Assembly: GCA_028289345.1 (NCBI GenBank)
Contig: JANQQL010000033.1
Span: 620,001-684,000 of the forward strand
DNA length: 64,000 nucleotides
Origin: Planctomycetota bacterium
GTDB taxonomy: Bacteria; Planctomycetota; B15-G4; SIAN01
Reading direction: 5' to 3'
Positions 51,592 through 60,233 of the stretch are shown in pieces; positions within the stretch are counted from its first letter, which is position 1, and the number at the start of each line of letters is the position of its first letter. The position numbers were made by a program, and so were the translations under genes. The notes beneath the pieces are model-generated. The model saw only the letters and a program-made list of their open reading frames with translations. It had not been told where the DNA came from and did no database searches.

Positions 51592-53571
51592 CTACTTGAC
51601 GACCTGGATCCGCAGCGACTGCCTTGCCCAGGCAATCCATCCCAGCAGCATGACACCGCATTCGATGCCGTAGAACGTGAACAGGCTGCGCTTCAAGCCT
51701 GCCGTGAATCCGTAGCTGTGCAGCCCGGTTTCTAGAAGGTTCACATGCCACCAGGAAAACGCCACGACCATGCCCCCGAAGACGGCGGCGACGCTCATGC
51801 CGTGGTCTTTCAGATATCCGCCCAATCGCCCGTGCAACATGATCAGCTGCCAGATGCAAATCAGCAGCGCCCCGTTCTCCTTGGGATCCCATCCCCAAAA
51901 GCGGCCCCAACTGTCGTTGGCCCAGATGCCGCCGAGAATGGTGCCCACGACGGAGAACAGAAGGCCGAAGCAAATGGCCCCGTAAACCATGCGCGACACG
52001 TCTTTGTAAAACTTCTTGTTGCCTTTGCGGAAGCCAAAGAGCTTGCCCAGCAGGTACACGTGAGCGATGACCGCGGCCAGCAATCCCGCCGCGTAGCCGG
52101 TCACGATGATGGTGACGTGGGTGGCCAGCCAGAAGTTGGTGTCCAACACGGCCACCAGACTGGGCATGGTGTCCACTCCCTCCTTGACCTCGTACTTGTT
52201 GGCCATGAACAGCAAAACCATGCCGAGGATCGAGGCCAGGGCGAGCCCGACCTTTTTGCGATTGATCCACTCGGCGATCAGCGCGGTGAGAACGCCAACC
52301 GCGGCGATGAAGAGAATCGTCTCGTACAAGGTACTGATGGGCGGACGGGAGCGAATGATGCAGCGCAGGGTGATTCCTGCGACCAAAGTCCCCCAGGCGA
52401 CAAGGTTGAAACCAAGGGCGGCCCAGCCCAGCAGCTTGACTCGTGGCATCAGCCAGCCCAATGCCACGAACAGAAAAGCACCGCCGAACATGGCCAGACT
52501 GCGGTAGATAAAGTCGCCCTTGTAGAACAGGACTTCCAGCTCGATCTTGCTGTACTCATCCCGAGCTTCGGAAGTCTCGCGCACCTTCTGGTGGAACGAC
52601 TCCAGGGCCTTCTGGAAGTCCGGCGGGGAAGCACTCAGGCCCACCATCTGCTCCAAGCCGGCCAGCATGGCCAACTGTTCTCGGGAAGGCGCCTCGCCGG
52701 TCATGTACGCCTGTTCCGCCACTTCGAAAGGCGTCCGCCACTCGGGCTCCTCCGCATCAGCGGGGGGAAGCATGCGGATCATCTTCGCCCGTTGCGCGGT
52801 GAACTGGACCCGCTGCAGCAATTCGAAGAGAGCGGTGCGCTCCTCTTCCGGTGCGGCTTCGCCATCGGCCTGGAGACTCTTCGCCATTTCGTAGAGATCC
52901 GGCATGCGTGAAAGAACCACGCTCAGAGACTCCGTGGAAGCGTCTCCAAACACTTCCTTCAGCCCTTGGCTGGAGTTGACCGTCAACGGCCGCCGAGCAA
53001 ACTCCAGGTAGTCGATGAGTGCTTCGAACTCGAGGATGTTGTGGCCCAGGTGGACAATCTGGTTTTCGACCGGGCTTCGGTTCTTTTCTTCGATCTTTGA
53101 GTACTGACCGGCCAGCTGAAACAACTTGTCTCGGCCGCGGCTCAGTTCGGCATAGCTGTAGTGATCCCGCTTTTCTTTGCCAGTGCGGTCCACTTGGATG
53201 GAGTCCAACACTTCCCAGGTACTGACCAAGAAGTGGGGGTAGTGGGACGCCTGTGCGGGAAAGAGTAGGCAATCGAGAATCCACGCCGTCGGCTTCAGGA
53301 CTTCTCCCTGGGGCGTTTCGACGCGGCGTTTGCCGTTCATCTTCAGCATCGCGAACGATGCGAACGTGTCGAGCGGCTTGACCCGCCCGCCGTCCTGCAC
53401 CGGAATCGAGGCGGCCAGCTTCAACACCTCGGGAGCCCAAGCCTCCCGACGCAAGGCCGGCGCCTGGTCCGGCGAACCGTGGAAGTGTTCGTGGTCGTCG
53501 TGCTGAGCATGCACCGGGGCCAAGCTCAGGACCCACCACGCCAACGCAAACCGCAAGGTCGGGAACTTCAC
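51592..53571 (-). CDS. ccsA: cytochrome c assembly protein CcsA/ResC with long N-terminal domain
   Basis: 659 residues. An N-terminal anchor (KFPTLRFALAWWVLSLAPVHA) and a His-rich segment (HDDHEHFHG) lead into a hydrophilic region up to about 330, and eight to nine helices follow. The C-terminal WGRFWGWDPKE (555-565) is the haem-handling WWD motif of the CcsA/ResC family. With ResB it moves haem outward and attaches it to apocytochromes (System II). The N-terminal region is far longer than in bacterial ResC (about 350-400 in total). It overlaps ResB by GTGA and is translated after it. Confidence 0.88.
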   Translation of the reverse strand: MKFPTLRFALAWWVLSLAPVHAQHDDHEHFHGSPDQAPALRREAWAPEVLKLAASIPVQDGGRVKPLDTFASFAMLKMNGKRRVETPQGEVLKPTAWILDCLLFPAQASHYPHFLVSTWEVLDSIQVDRTGKEKRDHYSYAELSRGRDKLFQLAGQYSKIEEKNRSPVENQIVHLGHNILEFEALIDYLEFARRPLTVNSSQGLKEVFGDASTESLSVVLSRMPDLYEMAKSLQADGEAAPEEERTALFELLQRVQFTAQRAKMIRMLPPADAEEPEWRTPFEVAEQAYMTGEAPSREQLAMLAGLEQMVGLSASPPDFQKALESFHQKVRETSEARDEYSKIELEVLFYKGDFIYRSLAMFGGAFLFVALGWLMPRVKLLGWAALGFNLVAWGTLVAGITLRCIIRSRPPISTLYETILFIAAVGVLTALIAEWINRKKVGLALASILGMVLLFMANKYEVKEGVDTMPSLVAVLDTNFWLATHVTIIVTGYAAGLLAAVIAHVYLLGKLFGFRKGNKKFYKDVSRMVYGAICFGLLFSVVGTILGGIWANDSWGRFWGWDPKENGALLICIWQLIMLHGRLGGYLKDHGMSVAAVFGGMVVAFSWWHVNLLETGLHSYGFTAGLKRSLFTFYGIECGVMLLGWIAWARQSLRIQVVK

Positions 53572-54737
53572 GACTGCATCTCCCGTCGCTGACTCTTGTA
53601 GTACTTCCAGAGTTTCCAAAGCATGTGGTACATCAAACCAATCCAGATCACGATGCACGCGTACAGGGGGCCGTTGTCCGCCGGGTTCTGCACCACGGCG
53701 AAGGTCGAGAACAGGCGATCCGTCGGCCGCGAACCTTGGGGTCCCCAAGAGGCCTGGAAGAATGTGTAGCCGCGGTAGCGAAGCGGCTCGTTCATCGAGA
53801 TGTTGATCGGGCGTTCGACTCCGCCCTCCTTCAGAATGATGTCGCTTTCGTAGGTGCTGGCCATTCCAGTGCCCGGATGGAATTCGACTCGAAAGTCCTC
53901 GAGGGTCACGTCGAAGGGCACTGGCCAGCGTTTCTTCCGCAGGGAGATGCCCCAAAACTCCCCGTCAACCTCGACCGAAAACGGATAGTTCTCGAGACCC
54001 CAGAGGATGCCTTCGGTGGTGTGACCAGAGCGATCCTGCACCCGGACGTAACAGCCGGCGATGTTTCGCTCCGCTTCCTTTTCGGGAGGTTGAGCTTGGA
54101 GGAAGTAGCCATCCACCACCGGCACGGGCACATCGAACATCGGCCCCTTGGGCAGCGCCCGGGAATTCCGGAACCACTCCTGAACGGAAACCGTGAACGG
54201 GATCTGTCCCGATTCGAACCGGATCGGATCGCTCGGGGTGGCCTCCCTCGCCACGTTGCCGTCGATCAAGTACTCCACCGCCGTGCCCGTGTCCCCGGAA
54301 CTCTTGATGACCGCCAGCTCCCACAGGTGATAGGACTGGTACTCCGCGGAGTTTTCGCCCTCAAACAGTGTCATGTGTCCATCGGTCGCAAACCAAAACT
54401 TGACGAACCCGGACAGCAACAACATCGCGATGCCCAAGTGAGCAACGAGGATTCCTGCCCGTGACCAGCTTTTGCGAAGCCGCAGGATGCCTCCAATGGT
54501 CAGGTTCACCGCCATCAAGCAAAGCAGCAAGTGAACCCCGGGCAATGGAATCGAGATCGGTCCGATCCGGTGCACCAGGAAGAAGGAGTCGAAGTACTTC
54601 TTCTGTACCTCGTAGAGGCCGTGGTCGACCTGCTCCATGGTCCCGGCCCACACCAGGAACATCATGAATAACAGGAGAATGCACGAGAAGCCGAACGAGG
54701 CCAGGCCTTGCGCCAGCTTCTGAAGAAACGAGGACAT
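53568..54737 (-). CDS. resB: cytochrome c biogenesis protein ResB
   Basis: 389-residue ResB/Ccs1-type protein. Three helices at the N-terminal side (about 10-32, 65-85, 95-115) are followed by a large periplasmic beta domain ('SAEYQSYHLWELAVIKSSGDTG', 'PFTVSVQEWFRNSRALPKG', 'NEPLRYRGYTFFQASW') and a C-terminal helix (about 355-375). 'YRGYTFFQASW' is the typical ResB signature. It forms the haem-export and ligation complex with CcsA. The start at 54737 gives the usual short N-terminus; it follows the duplicated lipoprotein gene by 14 bases. Confidence 0.88.
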   Translation of the reverse strand: MSSFLQKLAQGLASFGFSCILLLFMMFLVWAGTMEQVDHGLYEVQKKYFDSFFLVHRIGPISIPLPGVHLLLCLMAVNLTIGGILRLRKSWSRAGILVAHLGIAMLLLSGFVKFWFATDGHMTLFEGENSAEYQSYHLWELAVIKSSGDTGTAVEYLIDGNVAREATPSDPIRFESGQIPFTVSVQEWFRNSRALPKGPMFDVPVPVVDGYFLQAQPPEKEAERNIAGCYVRVQDRSGHTTEGILWGLENYPFSVEVDGEFWGISLRKKRWPVPFDVTLEDFRVEFHPGTGMASTYESDIILKEGGVERPINISMNEPLRYRGYTFFQASWGPQGSRPTDRLFSTFAVVQNPADNGPLYACIVIWIGLMYHMLWKLWKYYKSQRREMQS

Positions 54738-54751
54738 GGATTCAGCAACTC

Positions 54752-55909
54752 CTACTGCTGGAACGACTGGCAGAACTCCACGAACGAGTTTTCTTGTTCC
54801 GCAACTTCCTGAGCCGGTCCGGTCATCTTGATGAACACGGTCTCCCGAGGAAGCGAACAGACGATGGCGATCATCATGGCGTCGGCAGTGTGTCCGCCGC
54901 CCATGGCGGTGTAATCCCCTTGAATGCGAATCAACGCGCTGGGAACTCCGAGAACCTCGACCCGCGGCAAGGCGGCGATCTCCGCTTCCGAGAGCGGGCC
55001 GTTGCCCATCTGCTGGCGCCAACGGTTCAAGTTGGGACCCAGGCCGCCCGCGCCGCCCGGCAACACCGTGATCGCGCATTCCCAACCCGGACCCGACTCA
55101 CTCGCCACATAGGTGGCGAGTCGCATGGAACGCTCGCCCCCGCGAGCCCACCCCTCGGGAACGGTCCAACGAAAAGTCCCCGCGCCTTCCTGGCCGGGAC
55201 CCGGTTCCGACGTCGTGGACCCGGTCGCGGAGGAGGTCTGGCCTCCCGCAGGGGTTGGCGGCGGCGAAGCGGACGTGCTCAGCCGCAGGGAGTCGCAGAA
55301 GGCGAAGAAGTTGTCTGACTCGGCGCTCACCACGTCCTGGGGTGCAACCATCTTCACGAAGACACAGAACTCGGGCCGCACGGCGATCAAACCCAGCAGC
55401 CCTGAGTCGCTCTTCGCGGGAATGTCGCCCATGCCGGAATAGGTGCCTTGGACTTCCACGACGGTGGCGGTCATGCCCAGGAAATCACGAGTGGGTAACT
55501 CGCCAATTTGGGTCTCGTCAAGCTCGGGCTGACCCATTTGCGAACGCCAACGATTGAGATTGGCGACCAATCCCCCGGCGCCTCCGGGAAGCATGGTGAG
55601 GTAACACTCGGCGTCGGGGTGACCCGCCGGGGAGAAGTTCGCGATTCGCATCGAGGTGGCACCGCGCTCGACCCAGCCTTCGGGGGTCTCCCAAGCGAAC
55701 TCCGGCGCGCCCTCGTTCTGAGCGGGGCTGCTGCCATGGACGCCCATCCCTTCCATCCCGAACCGCTCTTGACTGGTGGCCCGGGGTTTCACCCGGAACG
55801 GGGGCACTTCGACTTCGCGGGTTTCGGTGATTTCATTGACCGGCTCGGGACCGCAAGCCCCGACAAGGGCCGACAACCCCAGTCCCAGCACCCAACGACT
55901 CGTACTCAT
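54752..55909 (-). CDS. lipoprotein with two tandem copies of one domain
   Basis: 385-residue lipoprotein (signal 'MSTSRWVLGLGLSALVGAC', lipobox VGAC). The mature part contains one domain twice, at about residues 72-200 and 245-384: each has 'W..PEGW..rG..SMR.A', 'eC..T.LPGGAGGL..NLNRWR.QMG', 'LP...vlG..a..v.vqG.Y..MG' and a C-terminal 'FvKM..p...v..E..nf..FC.S'. The two are joined by a Pro/Ser/Thr linker. No named family. It is the first gene of the ResB/CcsA operon, so it may assist haem or cytochrome maturation. The start at 55909 is preferred; 55921 is also possible. Confidence 0.8.
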   Translation of the reverse strand: MSTSRWVLGLGLSALVGACGPEPVNEITETREVEVPPFRVKPRATSQERFGMEGMGVHGSSPAQNEGAPEFAWETPEGWVERGATSMRIANFSPAGHPDAECYLTMLPGGAGGLVANLNRWRSQMGQPELDETQIGELPTRDFLGMTATVVEVQGTYSGMGDIPAKSDSGLLGLIAVRPEFCVFVKMVAPQDVVSAESDNFFAFCDSLRLSTSASPPPTPAGGQTSSATGSTTSEPGPGQEGAGTFRWTVPEGWARGGERSMRLATYVASESGPGWECAITVLPGGAGGLGPNLNRWRQQMGNGPLSEAEIAALPRVEVLGVPSALIRIQGDYTAMGGGHTADAMMIAIVCSLPRETVFIKMTGPAQEVAEQENSFVEFCQSFQQ

Positions 55910-56006
55910 GCCTGCCTCCATGACTGGCGGGCCCCAAGAGAATCCCATGCCGAACCAGAGCCTCGCGTCAAGCCCAGGTTAGCGTTCGCCTCCTGGGAGG
56001 AGCGGA

Positions 56007-56549
56007 TCAGAAACTTCGGGGACCAGCGCAGAAAACTTCGCCCCCGGAGACCCCGTCGATCCAACCACCCACCGTGTTGCCACGAGCCAGGTGGTGGGCG
56101 TAGTGCAGGTGCAGGCACTTCACCCGCCGGCGATCCGCAATCCCCCCGATCCCTCGCTCGAAGAACACGGGCTTCCACCCCCTTTCTTCGACAAAAGACC
56201 GATCCTCCGGCTGCAACGTTTCCCATCGTTCTGAGATGTATCGCTGGTGATCGAGCAGAAATTTCCGTTGCTGATCGTCGTTTTCGCGGAGGAACCGCTC
56301 CGCCGCCCGCACACCCCCGCTCCGTTCCAACCGAGCGATGCAGTCGTGAATTTTTGGGCAAACCAGCCAAAACAGGGTGGGGAAGGGAGCTCTCGAGTTG
56401 CCGGTGCCCTGCAGCGGGTAGTTCCGAATGACTTGGGGATGGCCGGAAGCACACCGGGTCTCCACGACCCCGAGGGTGCAAGGGGGGCGGCCCAGTTGCC
56501 GTTGCAGTTCGAGCTCGTCGTCGGAGAAAGGAGAGGGGGAGTCCGCCAT
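56007..56549 (-). CDS. DUF501 family protein
   Basis: 180 residues matching the DUF501 pattern: 'QLGRPPCTLGVVETRCASGHPQVIRNYP' at the start, 'PFPTLFWLVCPKIHDCIARLERSGG' in the middle and 'GIADRRRVKCLHLHYAHHLA' near the end. These Cys/His-rich proteins occur across several phyla without known function; the conserved Cys and His suggest a metal site. The start is at 56549 in front of a GGAGAGGG stretch. It is divergent from methionine aminopeptidase, 106 bases away. Confidence 0.85.
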   Translation of the reverse strand: MADSPSPFSDDELELQRQLGRPPCTLGVVETRCASGHPQVIRNYPLQGTGNSRAPFPTLFWLVCPKIHDCIARLERSGGVRAAERFLRENDDQQRKFLLDHQRYISERWETLQPEDRSFVEERGWKPVFFERGIGGIADRRRVKCLHLHYAHHLARGNTVGGWIDGVSGGEVFCAGPRSF

Positions 56550-56655
56550 GATGACCCGACAAGAGTAGCAGGATTGGCCGTGGCGGAGGACGTCACCGAA
56601 CAGGCGACGAACCAAGTACAATCCGAACTGTGACCGAACTAACCTCGAGACTCCC

Positions 56656-57681
56656 ATGACCGGACCGGAGCGAAGCCTGACCAAGACGCGACCCAACGAG
56701 CCGTGCTGGTGCGGAAGTGGCCGCAAGTACAAGCGCTGCCATCGTGCCATGGACCAGGCCCGGTCCGTGCGCGCACCCACTCGCCGAAGCGACCAGCCGG
56801 AGAGGCGCCGGATCCAGAAAGGAGTGGTGGGGCCGCGCCGGGCGGTCCCGGAAACCATTCCGCGCCCGGACTACGCGGAGACCAGCATCCCGAAGCGTCA
56901 CGCAGGCCGCCACGTGGTGCGCAACGATGACGCGAGAGAGCGCATGGAGAAGGCCTGTTGGGCGGCGCGCGAAGTCCTGGATACGGTCCTCGCCGCGGTG
57001 CGTCCGGGCATCACCACCGACGAACTCGATGCGATCGCTCATGAGGAGTACTTGCGCCGCGGCGGCTACCCCTCGCCGCTCAACTACCACGGCTACCCCA
57101 AGTCACTTTGCACTTCGGTGAACGAAGTGATCTGCCACGGAATCCCTGACGACACCGTGCTGGAAACCGGGGACATCGTGAACTGCGACGTCACGATCTA
57201 CCTGAACGGCGTCCATGGCGACTGCTCGGAAACGGTCGTGGTGGGGGAGGCGGACCCTCGAACTCAGCAGCTGGTCGCGGTCACTCGGGAGTGCCTTCTG
57301 CGCGGCATCGAGACGGTGCGTCCTGGCGGCAAGATCCGCGAGATCGGTCGCGCCATCGAAGCCCACGCGACTCGCTTCGGCTACAGCGTCGTGCGCTCCT
57401 TCGTGGGTCACGGCATCGGGCCCGGTTTCCACATGGACCCTCAAGTCCCGCACTACTACGACGCTCAGTTCCGCGACGAAATCGTCCCCGGCATGACGTT
57501 CACCATCGAGCCCATGATCAACCTTGGGACTTGGCGTCACGTGATGTGGGATGACGACTGGACCGCAGTGACCGCGGACCTGCAACTCAGCGCCCAGTTC
57601 GAACACACCGTTTTGTGCACGGACCGCGGGGTGAGGATCCTGACCCAGTCTCCGGACCAAGAGCAGCCCTTCGAAGGCTGA
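56656..57681 (+). CDS. map: methionine aminopeptidase with SEC-C zinc motif
   Basis: 341-residue type I methionine aminopeptidase that removes initiator Met from nascent proteins. An N-terminal SEC-C zinc site (CWCGSGRKYKRCH, with Cys17, Cys19, Cys28 and His29) is fused to the pita-bread catalytic domain. Metal ligands are visible in 'NCDVTIYLNGVHGDCSET' (two Asp), 'GHGIGPGFH', 'TIEPM' and 'FEHTV'. About 90 residues separate the zinc motif from the domain start. SEC-C-extended aminopeptidases are known in several phyla; the zinc motif may dock the enzyme to ribosomes. Confidence 0.93.
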   Translation: MTGPERSLTKTRPNEPCWCGSGRKYKRCHRAMDQARSVRAPTRRSDQPERRRIQKGVVGPRRAVPETIPRPDYAETSIPKRHAGRHVVRNDDARERMEKACWAAREVLDTVLAAVRPGITTDELDAIAHEEYLRRGGYPSPLNYHGYPKSLCTSVNEVICHGIPDDTVLETGDIVNCDVTIYLNGVHGDCSETVVVGEADPRTQQLVAVTRECLLRGIETVRPGGKIREIGRAIEAHATRFGYSVVRSFVGHGIGPGFHMDPQVPHYYDAQFRDEIVPGMTFTIEPMINLGTWRHVMWDDDWTAVTADLQLSAQFEHTVLCTDRGVRILTQSPDQEQPFEG

Positions 57682-57810
57682 TCCGTCCCAGCGATCGCGG
57701 CAGGGAATGGGCCCGAGCGCCGTGCCCGCGGGGAGACCGTGGACGGATCTTTGGAGCCAATCCCGGAGAGCCCGGATCCCCGTCGTTTCGGGGGGCATTG
57801 GCGGAGGAAG

Positions 57811-58893
57811 TCAGGAAGGGCGACTTCGTTTCTTCGCGAACGGGAGCAACCCCTGCACCCCCTTGGCAGCGGGGGGACGCCGGGAAGAGGCACTCGTCCG
57901 CCGCGAGCGGGAATCTGCCGAAGCTTCTTTCGCAACGGGGGCTCCGGTGCGCAATCCCAAACGTCGCGCGTGCACAGTGAACAGCCCCTCGATCGATTTC
58001 CAGTAGGCCCCTTCGCCGCGATTGCGGGCAAAAAAGCCGGACTCACTCATCGAGCCGCCGCGGATCTCTTGGATGCGGCGGACGACTCGCTCGTAGCGTA
58101 AGGGCAAGCGTTCTCTCAAACGCTGCAAGAACACGGATTCCACGTTCCCAGGAAGTCGCAAGGCCATCATGGTCGCGAACGTCGCCCCCGCTTCGTGCGC
58201 CCGTTCCAAGATCTCGGGAATCTCTCGATCGTTCCAACCCGGAATGATGGGCGCCACCATGACTCCCACTTCGACACCGTGGTGGCTCAACTCCGTGATT
58301 GCCTGGAATCGACGGGAGGGAACTGGGGTTGCCGGCTCCAAGGCGCGCACCGTCTCCCGATCAGCGAAGGCCATGCTCATGGCGACTCGACAAGAAGCAC
58401 GGCGAGCAAGACGCCCCAACAGTTCGGCATCCCGAACGATGAGGAACGACTTGGTCACGATCCTCACCGGATTGCGGAACTCGACGCAGGCCTGGAGACA
58501 ATCACGAGTCAGTTCATACGCAGCTTCCAACGGCTGATAGCAGTCGGTCACTCCAGAAAACGCGATCGGCTCGCGGTGCCAACGGGACGAGGCCAGTTTC
58601 TTTCGCAACAAGGCTTCGGCATTGACCTTGACGACGATTTTGGAGTCGAAGTCCGTTCCTGCTCCAAAACCCAAGTACTCGTGAGTGGGGCGGGCGTAGC
58701 AGTACGCACATCCGTGGGCACAACCTCGATACGGGTTCAGGCTGTAGCGAAACGGCAGGTCTGGACTGTCGTTCTCTGAAACGATGCTGCGCGCTTCCTC
58801 TTCGAAGACTTCGAGAGCGACGCGAGGGGGCTCCTCCAACCAGACCTGGGCCGAAGACGCGAAGGGGTTGGGAGGATTGTCGATGCGACGCAT
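57811..58893 (-). CDS. PA0069-family radical SAM protein
   Basis: 360-residue radical SAM enzyme. The cluster motif is CAHGCAYCYAR with cysteines at 58, 62 and 65, following 'SLNPYRG', and 'PIAFSGVTDCYQPLE' continues the family pattern (PA0069/Rv2578c-like, related to spore photoproduct lyase). 'VAPIIPGWND' is also typical. The function of the group is unknown. The C-terminal 50 residues are basic and Ser-rich. The stop faces the methionine aminopeptidase gene across 129 bases. Confidence 0.87.
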   Translation of the reverse strand: MRRIDNPPNPFASSAQVWLEEPPRVALEVFEEEARSIVSENDSPDLPFRYSLNPYRGCAHGCAYCYARPTHEYLGFGAGTDFDSKIVVKVNAEALLRKKLASSRWHREPIAFSGVTDCYQPLEAAYELTRDCLQACVEFRNPVRIVTKSFLIVRDAELLGRLARRASCRVAMSMAFADRETVRALEPATPVPSRRFQAITELSHHGVEVGVMVAPIIPGWNDREIPEILERAHEAGATFATMMALRLPGNVESVFLQRLRERLPLRYERVVRRIQEIRGGSMSESGFFARNRGEGAYWKSIEGLFTVHARRLGLRTGAPVAKEASADSRSRRTSASSRRPPAAKGVQGLLPFAKKRSRPS

Positions 58894-59265
58894 GGTGCCG
58901 AGATTTCCAGGGCAGAGATTCGCCGGATTCCAGCCTTGTCAGGTGTTCGTATTTTGTTAGTGTACCCAAATCGAAAGCCTGGTTGGTGAGGGACGAGAAA
59001 GAAGGTCAGAAGAAGCCCTCGTCCGCTTTCCTGACAGGCTTTCGCGGCCCTTCTTTGTCCCCTCCTCCGGGAGTCTCGCTGGACCGATCCGGGGCAGGAA
59101 AACATCGGCACTTCTCGGCGGCACGGCATTCCCCAACCCCTGTCGCTCTCGAGTTGGCATCTGCGAACGCGGTTTTGAGCACGAATCGCAAGATCGCAGC
59201 GTTGTTTTCCGAGCCCGGCTTTCGGGTCACGCGCCCTCTCGGAATCAGCAATCCCTGTTGTTCTG

Positions 59266-59359
59266 GCTCCGCGCCGGGTTTCGCTCAGTTGGCGGAAGAG
59301 TTCCTCAATGACCGCCACCGCAGTACCTGCCGCGAACTGGGCGAAACCCGGCGCGGAGC
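59266..59359. repeat. long inverted repeat (hairpin)
   Basis: The 25 bases at 59266-59290 pair with 59335-59359 at 24 of 25 positions; the arm contains GCGCCGGGTTTCG. An inner 6-bp stem (TGGCGG / CCGCCA) sits in the 44-base centre. A T-run follows on the plus strand, but no plus-strand gene lies upstream. On the minus strand it is downstream of the alpha/beta-hydrolase stop by about 195 bases and could stop that operon's transcript. It may also be a small transposase-free element. Confidence 0.65.
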
Positions 59360-59398
59360 TCTTTTTCCGGCCTCTGTTCGATCGGGCTCCCGATGAGG

Positions 59399-59427
59399 AA
59401 CACGCGGTCGAGAAACACGCGGTCGAG
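59399..59427. repeat. 14-bp tandem direct repeat
   Basis: AACACGCGGTCGAG occurs at 59399-59412 and again at 59414-59427, with one base between. Related short units (GAAACAC) recur over the next 100 bases. No function is evident; it may be slippage-derived sequence in a non-coding region. Confidence 0.6.
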
Positions 59428-59552
59428 CGACACAGAGCTCCGAGAAACACAGAGCACCGGACGGCGAAGCACCGAAACCCCGACGCTCAGCATGCAGCGG
59501 CTGCGAGACAGAAACACCCGGGGAAACAAACGCGGCAGGTCCCCGGTCCCTC

Positions 59553-60233
59553 TCAGTGCTTTGTCAGAAACTCCGCGGTCACGTCGATCCAGGATGCGGA
59601 ATTCTCGAATGGACGGGATCGGCTTTGGGCCAAGGAGTGGTCCCCCCCTTCGACCAAGTGCAGCTTCGACCGTCGCACCGATCGAAGCACACCTCGAAGA
59701 AGTGTCAGGTCGCACAGGGAGTCTTTGGTCCCGGTGACGAAAAGCTGGGGTCGTTCGACCTTGGGAAGGTGCTCGCTGCGAAGCTTGTCCGTGCGCCCCG
59801 GTGGATGCAGGGGGTAGCCGAAGTAGACCAGTCCGCGGACTTGCTCGGCAACACCCTCGGCCGCAACCATGGAAGCGATGCGCCCGCCCATCGACTTCCC
59901 GGCCAGAAACACAGGCCCCACGCCACGCCATGCCAAGGCGATCTCCAACATCCGTCTCCAGGTCGCCAGCAGGACTCGAGACGAATCTGGGGGGCGCCGA
60001 GCACTCCCTCGGGCCATTCGCTCCATGTAAGGAAAGTGGAAACGAGCCACCGAGAGGTCTCTTGCCAACAGTTCCTGGGTCACGTGCTCCATGAATGGGC
60101 TGGTCCATGGGGCCCCCGCTCCATGGGCGAACAACACCATGGTCCTCCCGGTCAACCGCCCTTCGCGGCGCCAACGAGCCACCTTCCCCTCGACCTCGAA
60201 GTCATCTTCCCGGACAGGGACCCGGGCACTCAC
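59553..60233 (-). CDS. alpha/beta hydrolase (KANL3/Tex30-like)
   Basis: 226-residue alpha/beta-hydrolase. 'FAHGAGAPWTSPFME' forms the oxyanion region, the nucleophile is Ser114 in 'AGKSMGGRIAS', the acid lies in 'GTKDSLCDL' and the His in 'VEGGDHSL'. This is the cytoplasmic KANL3/Tex30-like dienelactone-type group, substrates unknown. The GTG start overlaps the NUDIX stop (GTGA), making it the last gene of the MNIO operon. A hydrolytic role on the modified peptide or its ligand is only a guess. Confidence 0.85.
   Translation of the reverse strand: MSARVPVREDDFEVEGKVARWRREGRLTGRTMVLFAHGAGAPWTSPFMEHVTQELLARDLSVARFHFPYMERMARGSARRPPDSSRVLLATWRRMLEIALAWRGVGPVFLAGKSMGGRIASMVAAEGVAEQVRGLVYFGYPLHPPGRTDKLRSEHLPKVERPQLFVTGTKDSLCDLTLLRGVLRSVRRSKLHLVEGGDHSLAQSRSRPFENSASWIDVTAEFLTKH

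Larger units (their letters stand above)
58894..59552. other. intergenic stretch with hairpin and direct repeats
   Basis: 659 bases with no convincing gene on either strand: short frames have no domain content or ribosome site. It contains the 25-bp inverted repeats at 59266-59359 and a 14-bp tandem pair at 59399-59427, described separately. The remainder (58894-59265) is ordinary GC-rich sequence; I see no tRNA or clear RNA structure there. A decayed gene or mobile remnant is possible. Confidence 0.5.

Noticed and set aside
57760..57800. Short hairpin between methionine aminopeptidase and radical SAM genes as a terminator
   Set aside because: A 5-bp stem without a T-run is too weak to support.
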